In this document: positions 57,340 through 64,000 of the stretch, one piece after another
Numbering within the stretch: the first letter of the stretch is position 1
Layout of the letters: the number at the start of each line of letters is the position of its first letter
DNA from: Acidovorax temperans
GTDB taxonomy: Bacteria; Pseudomonadota; Gammaproteobacteria; Burkholderiales; Burkholderiaceae_C
Assembly (NCBI RefSeq): GCF_006716905.1
Contig: NZ_VFPV01000003.1
Span: forward strand, 558,001 to 622,000
Direction of reading: 5' to 3'
DNA length: 64,000 bases
Translations under genes and position numbers: made by a program
The notes under the pieces: model-generated
Databases searched by the model: none
Seen by the model: the letters and a program-made list of their open reading frames with translations, nothing else
Told to the model about the DNA's origin: nothing

Positions 57340-58404
57340 TCACACGCCGCACACCAGCGGCCCGGTGGGCGCCAGTTCACGCTCGTTCTTGGCGCGCGCC
57401 ACCTCTACGCCTTGTGGCAGGGCCACGCCGTTTTTCACCGCCAGAATCTCGGCCATCACGCTGACGGCAATCTCGGGGGGTGTCTTGCTGCCGATGTACA
57501 CCCCAATGGGGCCGCGCAGTCGCTGCAGCGATGCCTCGGTTTGCCCGAAGTGCTCCATCATGCGGGCGCGGCGCGCCTCGTTGTTGCGCCGCGAGCCAAT
57601 GCCACCAATGTAAAACGCCTCTGACGCCAAGGCTTCCAGCAGCGCCAGATCATCCAGCTTGGGGTCGTGCGTGAGGGCTACCACGCAACTGCGGCGGTCG
57701 GGCTTGAAGGCGGCCACCACATCGTCTGGCATGTCTCTTACCAGCTTGGCGCCCGGCACGTTCCAGCTGCCGACAAACTCTTCGCGCGGATCGCACACCG
57801 TGACGGCAAACCCGCTGAACAGCGCCATGGTGGCCAGGTATTCCGCCAACTGCCCGGCTCCGATGAGCAGCATGCGGTACTCGGGGCCGAAGGTGTTGGT
57901 GAGCTGCGCGGCATCCACCACCAGCTCGGCAGGTACCGCCGCCGCTTGCAGGCTGACCCGCCCATCGGCGAGCAGCACGGTACGTTGCACCAGCTGACCA
58001 GACTCCAGCTGAGCGACCAATTCCGCCAGACTCTGCGGGTCGGGGTCGTATTCCAGCAGCAGCTCCAGTGTGCCGCCGCAGGGCAATCCAAACCGGTGGG
58101 CCTCGTCGGCCGTCACTCCGTACTTCACAAAGGTGGGCGGCCCGCTGGGTATGGCGTGCGCCAGACCACGGTCCGCCCCTGCGGCCTGCGCGTAGGCGCG
58201 GGTATGGCGGTCGATCAAGTCGTCTTCAATGCAACCGCCGGATACAGAGCCCACCACCGCCCCCGTTTCACACAGGGCCATGATGGAGCCGACGGGCCGA
58301 GGCGACGACCCCCAGGTGCGCACCACCGTGGCCAGCAAAGCGCGCTGGCCCGCCTGGCGCCAAGCCAGCAGGGTGCGCAGCACCATCACATCCAGATTTT
58401 CCAT
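57340..58404 (-). CDS. XdhC/CoxI family molybdenum-enzyme maturation protein
   Basis: 354 residues. XdhC/CoxI proteins bind molybdenum cofactor and help its sulfuration and insertion into xanthine dehydrogenase-type enzymes. The N-terminal family motif RTWGSSPRPVGSIM and SVSGGCIEDDL, and a C-terminal Rossmann segment (LLIGAGQLAEYLA, YIGGIGSRRNNEAR), are present. It is the last gene of the cox-type cluster, 30 bases after coxG, fitting a maturation role for the hydroxylase encoded upstream. Confidence 0.9.
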   Translation of the reverse strand: MENLDVMVLRTLLAWRQAGQRALLATVVRTWGSSPRPVGSIMALCETGAVVGSVSGGCIEDDLIDRHTRAYAQAAGADRGLAHAIPSGPPTFVKYGVTADEAHRFGLPCGGTLELLLEYDPDPQSLAELVAQLESGQLVQRTVLLADGRVSLQAAAVPAELVVDAAQLTNTFGPEYRMLLIGAGQLAEYLATMALFSGFAVTVCDPREEFVGSWNVPGAKLVRDMPDDVVAAFKPDRRSCVVALTHDPKLDDLALLEALASEAFYIGGIGSRRNNEARRARMMEHFGQTEASLQRLRGPIGVYIGSKTPPEIAVSVMAEILAVKNGVALPQGVEVARAKNERELAPTGPLVCGV

Positions 58405-58434
58405 GCTCCTACCTCACTGCAAGCGCTGGCTTGT

Positions 58435-59064
58435 TCAACTCATTAACCACGCCACCACCGCCAATACCGCCGCACCGATAGCAATCCAGCCCCACACCGG
58501 CATGCCGCCCGAGGCTTGCGAATCGGTTGGCAGCGCAATAGGCTGCGTGGGGGCGTGCGACATCACCGTGTCCTGGGTTTCTTCGTCGGCCACCTCCCGG
58601 GGGTAGCGGCGCTGCATTTCATTGTCAAAACGTTTGAAAAAATCTTCTGCCATGGTTTTGGCAGCCCCGTCGATGAGCCGCTGGCCGAGCTGCGCGATCT
58701 TGCCGCCCACGGTGGCATGCACCGTGTAATGCAACTCGCAAAGCGGCAGGCCAGACGCGTCAGCAGGCAAGGGTTCCAGCCGCACCTGGGCGGTGCCTTT
58801 ACCAAAACCAGCCACACCGCCCGAACCATCAAACGCGATGGTGTAGCTCTCGGGCGGCACGATGTCGGCTAGCGTGATCTTGCCCGCGAACTTCGCAGAC
58901 ACCGGCCCGATCTTGAGCGCCATGGCCACGGCGTATTGATTTTCGCCACTGGCCTCTACCTTGTCGCAGCCGGGGATGCAAAGCTTGAGAACCTCAGGGT
59001 CATTCAGCGCCTCCCAGGCTTGTTGCTGGGTCACGGCCAGGGTGCGGCTGGCTTGCATTTCCAT
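58435..59064 (-). CDS. coxG: CoxG-like SRPBCC protein
   Basis: 209 residues: an SRPBCC/CoxG domain (ALNDPEVLKLCIPGCDKVE, YAVAMALKIGPVSAKFAGKITL) plus a C-terminal membrane anchor (WGWIAIGAAVLAVVAWL) after a polar linker. In Oligotropha, CoxG recruits CO dehydrogenase to the cytoplasmic membrane, and a tail anchor fits that. It lies 42 bases after coxE and is part of the operon. Confidence 0.9.
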   Translation of the reverse strand: MEMQASRTLAVTQQQAWEALNDPEVLKLCIPGCDKVEASGENQYAVAMALKIGPVSAKFAGKITLADIVPPESYTIAFDGSGGVAGFGKGTAQVRLEPLPADASGLPLCELHYTVHATVGGKIAQLGQRLIDGAAKTMAEDFFKRFDNEMQRRYPREVADEETQDTVMSHAPTQPIALPTDSQASGGMPVWGWIAIGAAVLAVVAWLMS

Positions 59065-59106
59065 GATTAGGTTCCTTCGTTCAGTGAATATTCAAACTTT
59101 TACGGC

Positions 59107-60372
59107 CTAACGGCGCTGCGGCTGCAACACCGCCGCAATGCTGTGCGCCAGTTGCTGCAGGCTCTCCAGGTTGTGCACCGCCAGCATGCCGTGGGCGTGG
59201 CGATGCAGCACCTCTGCACCGCGCGCTGTGGGGCGGTAGCCTTCGTAGCGCAGCAGGGGGTTGAGCCACAGCAGCTGCCCGCAGTGTCGGCGCAGCCAGC
59301 CCAACTCTTGCAGCAGCGCGGCGGGCTCGCCCGTGTCCAGCCCATCGCTGATGAGCAGCACCAGCGTGCGCCGCCCCACCAGTCGGCGCGCGTGTCGGCG
59401 GCGCAACTGGTGCAGCGCTTCGCCCAGACGGGTGCCGCCTGCAAAATCGGTAATGGCAGCACTGGCGTGGGCCAGCATGGCGTCGCCATCAGCGTGTCGG
59501 AAGGCGGGTGTCAAATCCGTGAGGCCCGTGCCAAACGCGAACATATCCCGTCGCCCCACACCCTGCCCGCCCTGCCCCGGCGCTGTGGCGGCGTGCAAGA
59601 AGGTGAGCAGCAGGCGTGCATAGCGCTCCATTGATCCGGACACATCCACCAGCACCAGCAGGGGCACGGGCTGGTCGCGCCGCGTCAGGCGTGGCAGCTC
59701 CAGCATCTCGCCGCCCGTGCGGGCTGCACGGCGCATGGCGGCGGCCCAGTGCGGGCGGCTGCCCCGGCTGCCGGGGCAGGTGCGGCGCGATGCGTAGCGC
59801 GGCAGGGGCAAGGCCACCTCACGCACCAGGCGCTGCACCAGCTGGTATTCGCCAGCAGAGAGCTGGTTGAAATCTGCCCGGCGCAAGCGTTGCTGGTCGC
59901 TCGCTGTCATGGCGGCGTCGAATTCAATCTTTTGCTCTTGCGTGCTGGCGTGCTGCTGCCGTGCGGCGCGCAAAGGTGCCAGCGCATCGGCCACGCGCTG
60001 GCGGCGGGGGGCACCTTTCGATTTTTCAGGGGCGGTGGGCAGCATCTGCGCCAGCAGCTTCTGCGCCACATCGGGGTTGCGGAAGTACGCAGCAAACAGT
60101 TCGCGAAACACCTGGCGGTCCTGCTCGCGACTGATGAGTACGGCCTCCAGTGCGGCGGCCATGTCCTGCCGTGCCAGGCCCACCAGCAACAGGGCTTGCT
60201 GGGCCAGCGCCATGCGGGCGGCATCGACCGGCACACCGGCGCGGCGCAGGGCGCGACCAAAGCCGGTGAGGTTGTCCGCCAGCTTGCCGCTGCGCGCATC
60301 GCCCAATTGCGAGGCGGTGGCATGCGTCCAGCCGGTAGCGGCGGCAACAGCAGCAGCCCCTGCCCCGCTCAT
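59107..60372 (-). CDS. coxE: CoxE-like von Willebrand factor A domain protein
   Basis: 421 residues with a C-terminal VWA domain whose metal site is intact (LVDVSGSM, FAFGTGLTDL, ISDGLDTGEP). CoxE works with the AAA+ ATPase CoxD in building the [CuSMoO2]-type or related active site of the hydroxylase. The start overlaps the coxD stop by four bases (ATGA). The N-terminal half is helical and arginine-rich. Confidence 0.92.
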   Translation of the reverse strand: MSGAGAAAVAAATGWTHATASQLGDARSGKLADNLTGFGRALRRAGVPVDAARMALAQQALLLVGLARQDMAAALEAVLISREQDRQVFRELFAAYFRNPDVAQKLLAQMLPTAPEKSKGAPRRQRVADALAPLRAARQQHASTQEQKIEFDAAMTASDQQRLRRADFNQLSAGEYQLVQRLVREVALPLPRYASRRTCPGSRGSRPHWAAAMRRAARTGGEMLELPRLTRRDQPVPLLVLVDVSGSMERYARLLLTFLHAATAPGQGGQGVGRRDMFAFGTGLTDLTPAFRHADGDAMLAHASAAITDFAGGTRLGEALHQLRRRHARRLVGRRTLVLLISDGLDTGEPAALLQELGWLRRHCGQLLWLNPLLRYEGYRPTARGAEVLHRHAHGMLAVHNLESLQQLAHSIAAVLQPQRR

Positions 60373-61280
60373 GAAGCCTCCGGCTCCGGCTGCAACAACT
60401 CAGACGCCAGCGCGGCGGTCAGGGCCGCGACATCCTCGCGCTGCTTGAACAAGATGCCTGCGGTGTCGCTCACCACCTCGGGGTCCACCACCAGGGTGTC
60501 CAGCGCCACCAGGGCCTTGGCCCATTCCACGCTCTCGGCAATGCCGGGGGCGCGCTGGAAGGCGTCGGCAAATGGCCGGCTGCGCAGGCGCGACACAAAC
60601 AGCGCTACCTGCTGGGCCAAGGCCTCGCTGGCACCGGGCACCTGCGCGCGGACGATGGCCAGCTCGCGCTCGCGCTCGGGGTAGTCCAGCCAGTGGTACA
60701 GGCAGCGGCGCTTCACCGCGTCGTGCAGGTCACGCGTGCGGTTGCTGGTGAGGATGGTGACGGGCGTCACAGCCGCCTGCACGGCGCCGATCTCGGGAAT
60801 GCTGACCTGGTACTCGCCCAGGTATTCGAGCAGGAAGGCCTCAAACGGTTCGTCGGCGCGGTCTACCTCGTCAATGAGCAGCACCGCCCCCGGCGCAGGG
60901 GCGCGCAGGGCCTGCAACAGCGGGCGGGGGATGAGGTAGCGGTCTTGGTACACCTCCCGCTCCGCCGCGCCCATGTCGGCAGCGCGGCCCTGGGCTTCAG
61001 CGGCGCGCAGGTGCAAAAGCTGCGCGGCGTAATTCCATTCGTACAGCGCCTCGCGCTGCTCCATGCCGTCGTAGCACTGCAGGCGAATCAGCACCCGCTG
61101 CAGCGCACGGGCCAAAGCCTGCGCCAGGGCCGTCTTGCCCACGCCGGGCTCCCCCTCCAGCAGCAGAGGCCGCTGCAACTGGAGCGCAAGAAACACGGCG
61201 GTGGCCAGCCGCCGGTCTGCGAGGTAGCCCTCGTCCCGCAGCGCCTGCATCAGGGCATCGACAGAGGCCAAGGCATTCAT
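60369..61280 (-). CDS. coxD: CoxD-like MoxR family AAA+ ATPase
   Basis: 303 residues. Walker A (GEPGVGKTALAQAL), Walker B (AVLLIDEVDRAD), sensor 1 (TILTSNRTRDL) and an arginine-finger region (VKRRCLYHWLDYP) are complete. MoxR/CoxD proteins act as chaperone ATPases with a VWA partner, here coxE, with which it overlaps. The gap to coxM upstream is 329 bases and contains repeats, so the operon is interrupted there. Confidence 0.93.
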   Translation of the reverse strand: MNALASVDALMQALRDEGYLADRRLATAVFLALQLQRPLLLEGEPGVGKTALAQALARALQRVLIRLQCYDGMEQREALYEWNYAAQLLHLRAAEAQGRAADMGAAEREVYQDRYLIPRPLLQALRAPAPGAVLLIDEVDRADEPFEAFLLEYLGEYQVSIPEIGAVQAAVTPVTILTSNRTRDLHDAVKRRCLYHWLDYPERERELAIVRAQVPGASEALAQQVALFVSRLRSRPFADAFQRAPGIAESVEWAKALVALDTLVVDPEVVSDTAGILFKQREDVAALTAALASELLQPEPEAS

Positions 61281-61296
61281 GCTTGATTACTTCACT

Positions 61297-61343
61297 TTTG
61301 ATAGCTGCTCGCGCTTGATGGATAAGCGCTAGAGGCCAATTTC
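61297..61343. repeat. Palindromic element upstream of coxD
   Basis: Inverted orientation, near-consensus copy: ttttgatagctgctcgcgct, tgatggataagcgctagagg, ccaattt. It is 16 bases from the coxD start codon. Confidence 0.8.
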
Positions 61344-61344
61344 A

Positions 61345-61450
61345 GGCTCTTCTAGCGAATGCTAGTGATGCACTCGATAAATGTCGTACGTCGAAATCGT
61401 CGTTTACAGGCGTGCGGCGATTTCCATCACTACTATTCGCTAGAAGAGCC
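61345..61450. repeat. Inverted-repeat element between coxM and coxD
   Basis: Arms of 26 bases (61345-61370 and 61425-61450) pair at all but two positions; their outer part is gctcttctagcgaat. The 54-base centre has a smaller hairpin (gaaatcg with cgatttc). It abuts the palindromic element at 61297. The remaining bases to 61511 show nothing recognisable. Confidence 0.82.
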
Positions 61451-61511
61451 CAATTTCATTCAAAAACATCACCATTAGTACACGCGCCCTTCGATACCGG
61501 AGCGCCCTGGG

Positions 61512-61620
61512 CCAGCAACCGCCGTGCAAGGGCCGCCCCGCAGCACCGGCGGTGTCCCCCTTCCCGAATGGCACCGCCATTCGAGAGAAGGGGGAAGCGG
61601 CGCAGCCGCTCAGGGGGATG
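61512..61620. repeat. 109-bp dispersed repeat, copy B (inverted relative to copy A)
   Basis: Reverse complement of 1749-1857 with about 93% identity by eye. It overlaps the 3' end of coxM: the last codons and stop codon of that gene are repeat sequence. Confidence 0.85.
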
Positions 61621-62404
61621 TCATCTTCGCGACCGCGCGCTGGGTTTGCACACTGATGAGGTTGGCCCGGTAGGCCGCGCTGGCATGCAGATCGGCATTC
61701 AGGTCACTGGCGTCAATCACCACCGCTGCGGCGGCCTGGGGTGTGAAGCTGCCCGATAGCGCGGCTTCCAGCCCCGCGTGGTGGAACACGCAGCTTGAAG
61801 CCCCCGTCACAGCCACGCGCACACCCGCATCGAACTGCGCCACAAACACGCCCACCAGCGAGAAGCGCGAGGCAGGCTGCTTGAACTTCATGTAGGCAGC
61901 GCGCTTCGGGATGGGGAAGCGGATGGCGGTGATGATCTCGCCCTCGTCCAGCGCGGTGGTGTACATGCCCACAAAAAAGTCGTCTGCCGCAATCTCGCGC
62001 CGGTTGGTGATGACCGTAGCCCCCAGGCCCAGCACCGCGCTGGGGTAGCAGGCGGCGGGATCGTTGTTGGCCACCGAGCCGCCCAACGTGCCGCGTGCGC
62101 GCACCTGCCGGTCTCCAATGCCAGCGGCCAAGTCGGCCAGGGCCGGAATGGCAGCCTTCACTTCGCCGCTGGCCGCCACATCGGCGTGGCGCGTCATGGC
62201 GCCGATCACCAGGGCATTGCCCTCGCGGCGAATGCCCGCCAGCTCGGCAATGCTGTTCAGATCAACGATCTTCTCCGGGTTGGCCAGGCGCAGGCGCATG
62301 GAAGGCAGCAGACTTTGTCCACCAGCCAGCAGCTTGCCGCCCTGGGCAATGAGCTGCGCGGCAGCGGCGGTGGAAGCAGGTGCTTCAAAGGTGAATGCGT
62401 ACAT
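61610..62404 (-). CDS. coxM: CoxM-like FAD-binding subunit
   Basis: Medium (flavin) subunit of a CO-dehydrogenase/xanthine-dehydrogenase family enzyme, 264 residues. FAD motifs AGGQSLLPSMRLRLA and RARGTLGGSVANNDPAACYPSA are clear. The final residues (MTSP and the stop) fall within dispersed repeat copy B, so the original C-terminus may have been altered slightly. It lies 12 bases after coxL. Confidence 0.92.
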   Translation of the reverse strand: MYAFTFEAPASTAAAAQLIAQGGKLLAGGQSLLPSMRLRLANPEKIVDLNSIAELAGIRREGNALVIGAMTRHADVAASGEVKAAIPALADLAAGIGDRQVRARGTLGGSVANNDPAACYPSAVLGLGATVITNRREIAADDFFVGMYTTALDEGEIITAIRFPIPKRAAYMKFKQPASRFSLVGVFVAQFDAGVRVAVTGASSCVFHHAGLEAALSGSFTPQAAAAVVIDASDLNADLHASAAYRANLISVQTQRAVAKMTSP

Positions 62405-62416
62405 GGTCGAATCTCC

Positions 62417-64000
62417 TTATGCCTTGGCCGACTGAATGGCTTCCCACACGCGGTGGGGCGATGCCGGCATATCGAAGTCCTTCACGCCCAGGGGGCGCAG
62501 AGCATCGAGCACGGCGTTGATCACCGCGGGGGGTGAACCAATGGCCCCCGCCTCGCCGCAGCCCTTGGTGCCCAGCGGGTTATGGGTGCACGGCGTGCAC
62601 ACATGGCCGAGCTTGAACTCGGGGAAGTCATCAGCGCGCGGCATTGCGTAGTCCATGAAGCTGCCGGTAAGCAACTGGCCGGTTTCGCGGTCGTACACGC
62701 AGTTTTCCAGCAGCGCCTGGCCAATGCCTTGCACCAGCCCGCCATGCACCTGGCCCTCCACGATCATGGGGTTGATGATGGTGCCGAAGTCGTCCACCGC
62801 AGTGAACTTGTCCACGCGGGTCACGCCGGTCTGCGGATCGATCTCCACCTCGCAGATATAGGTGCCTGCGGGGAAGGTGAAGTTGGTCGGGTCGTAGAAG
62901 GCGGTTTCGTTCAGCCCAGGTTCGAGCTTGTCCAGCGGGTAGTTGTGCGGCACATAGGCGGTGAGCGCTACCTGGCCAAACGGGATCTTCTTGTCCGTGC
63001 CGCGCACGGTGAATTCACCGTTGGCAAAGTCGATGTCGGCGTCACTGGCCTCCATCAAATGCGCGGCAATTTTCTTGGCCTTGGCCTCGATCTTGTCCAG
63101 CGCCTTCATGATGGCTGCGCCGCCCACGCTGATGGAGCGCGAGCCGTAGGTGCCCATGCCAAAAGGCACGCGGCCCGTGTCGCCGTGCACGATGTCCACG
63201 TTCTCCACCGGGATGCCCAGGCGCGCGGCCACCACCTGCGCAAAGGTGGTCTCATGCCCCTGGCCGTGGCTATGCGAGCCGGTGAACACCGTCACGCTGC
63301 CGGTGGGGTGCACCCGCACCTCGCCGCATTCAAACAGCCCGGCGCGTGCGCCCAAGGCACCTGCGATGTTCGAAGGTGCAATGCCGCAGGCTTCGATGTA
63401 GCTGCTGTAGCCAATACCGCGCAACAACCCCTTGGCCGCACTGGCTGCCTTGCGCTGCTCAAAGCCTGCCACATCAGCCAGCTTGTTGGCACCGTCCATG
63501 CAGGCATGGAAGTCACCCGTGTCGTACTGCAGCGCCACCGGCGTCTGGTACGGAAAGGTCTGGATGAAGTTGCGGCGGCGGATTTCGTCTTGCGAGAGGC
63601 CCATCTCCCACGCGCAGCGGGTCACCAGGCGCTCCAGCAGATAGGTGGCCTCAGGGCGGCCCGCGCCCCGGTAGGCATCGACTGGCGCGGTGTTGGTGAA
63701 CCACGAGTCCACCTCCACATACACCTGGGGCGTGCTGTACTGGCCTGCCAGCAGCGTGGCGTACAGGATGGTGGGCACGGCACTGGCAAAGGTGCTGAGG
63801 TAAGCACCCAGGTTGGCGTGCGTGTGCACGCGCAGGGCCAGGAACTTGCCGTCCTTGTCCATCGCCATCTCGGCGTGGCTCACATGGTCGCGGCCGTGGG
63901 CGTCGGAGAGGAACGCCTCGCTGCGGTCTGCCACCCACTTGATGTTGCGGTTGAGCTTTTTGGACGCCCAGGTCAGGCACACGTCTTCGGCGTACAGATA
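62417..64000 (-). CDS. coxL: Molybdenum hydroxylase large subunit, form II CoxL-like (5' end outside window)
   Basis: C-terminal 527 codons of a molybdopterin-binding large subunit of the CO-dehydrogenase/xanthine-dehydrogenase family; the frame runs off the window end. The active-site loop reads AYRGAGR, the form II signature; the AYxCSFR of true (form I) CO dehydrogenase is absent, so CO oxidation is unproven. Other cofactor-contact motifs: [30 protein letters not shown] and [18 protein letters not shown] with the catalytic Glu. The small iron-sulfur subunit gene is not in view and is expected upstream. Confidence 0.92.
   Translation of the reverse strand, partial: YLYAEDVCLTWASKKLNRNIKWVADRSEAFLSDAHGRDHVSHAEMAMDKDGKFLALRVHTHANLGAYLSTFASAVPTILYATLLAGQYSTPQVYVEVDSWFTNTAPVDAYRGAGRPEATYLLERLVTRCAWEMGLSQDEIRRRNFIQTFPYQTPVALQYDTGDFHACMDGANKLADVAGFEQRKAASAAKGLLRGIGYSSYIEACGIAPSNIAGALGARAGLFECGEVRVHPTGSVTVFTGSHSHGQGHETTFAQVVAARLGIPVENVDIVHGDTGRVPFGMGTYGSRSISVGGAAIMKALDKIEAKAKKIAAHLMEASDADIDFANGEFTVRGTDKKIPFGQVALTAYVPHNYPLDKLEPGLNETAFYDPTNFTFPAGTYICEVEIDPQTGVTRVDKFTAVDDFGTIINPMIVEGQVHGGLVQGIGQALLENCVYDRETGQLLTGSFMDYAMPRADDFPEFKLGHVCTPCTHNPLGTKGCGEAGAIGSPPAVINAVLDALRPLGVKDFDMPASPHRVWEAIQSAKA

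Noticed and set aside
1-64000. CRISPR array, tRNA, rRNA, phage or transposase genes
   Set aside because: I looked for regularly spaced direct repeats, cloverleaf-like segments and transposase motifs and found none that I could support.

Overview
This is a high-GC chromosomal window from a betaproteobacterium, most likely Burkholderiales/Comamonadaceae (Acidovorax-like). The basis is gene content and protein flavour (rpsU-yqeY, dmlR/dmlA, an MdtABC-type efflux set, a form II cox cluster) and the dispersed palindromic repeats in intergenic DNA. No rRNA, tRNA, CRISPR array, phage or intact insertion sequence was seen. Both ends cut through genes: a TonB-dependent receptor on the left and a molybdenum hydroxylase large subunit on the right.

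Layout. 0-13.6 kb is mostly housekeeping and metabolism: siderophore receptor, YhiN-type flavoprotein, rpsU-yqeY, a DMT exporter with a DmlR-like regulator divergent from dmlA, pmbA divergent from yjgA-mog, a PilZ protein, cysE, trmJ and suhB. 13.6-22.4 kb is a minus-strand signalling block: HD-GYP response regulator, a very large hybrid kinase broken by a frameshift at a 7-base G/C run, and a PAS-GGDEF-EAL protein. 22.6-28.6 kb holds mutS, a single-chain MmeI-like restriction-modification enzyme and a small translationally coupled gene. 28.6-38.1 kb holds a lipoprotein lipase, an Anbu proteasome-like protease, an alpha/beta hydrolase, a frameshifted 7TM-DISM diguanylate cyclase, mipA-uppP, a LytTR remnant, and a cation antiporter behind a strongly structured leader that resembles the nhaA-I (Li+-I) riboswitch. 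38.2-48.3 kb is a tripartite RND operon (mdtA, mdtB, mdtC, oprM order on the minus strand) split between mdtB and mdtC by an 0.85-kb non-coding palindromic cassette. 48.4-51 kb has an orphan ABC ATPase, two small hypothetical proteins and an exported metallo-beta-lactamase-fold enzyme. 51.1-56.5 kb is a divergent phosphorelay locus: receiver, periplasmic binding protein and histidine kinase on the minus strand; an HTH-receiver regulator and a receiver-HPt protein on the plus strand. 57.3-64 kb is a cox-type molybdenum hydroxylase cluster (coxL, coxM, coxD, coxE, coxG and an XdhC/CoxI family gene).

Functional themes. Cyclic-di-GMP recurs: PilZ receptor, HD-GYP hydrolase, one dual GGDEF-EAL protein and one GGDEF protein. 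Two signalling genes carry frameshifts, which could be sequence errors, decay or phase switching.

Most unusual observation. A family of about 45-55 bp palindromic elements occurs at least ten times. Five copies lie inside protein genes (yhiN-like, trmJ, mutS, and twice in the MmeI-like enzyme) without breaking the frame, and three of these are read in the same frame. Elsewhere one copy has become a transcription terminator and two flank the cassette in the RND operon. Larger inverted-repeat elements of other families sit at gene ends and between operon genes. All functional names rest on motif recognition by eye; no database search was run.
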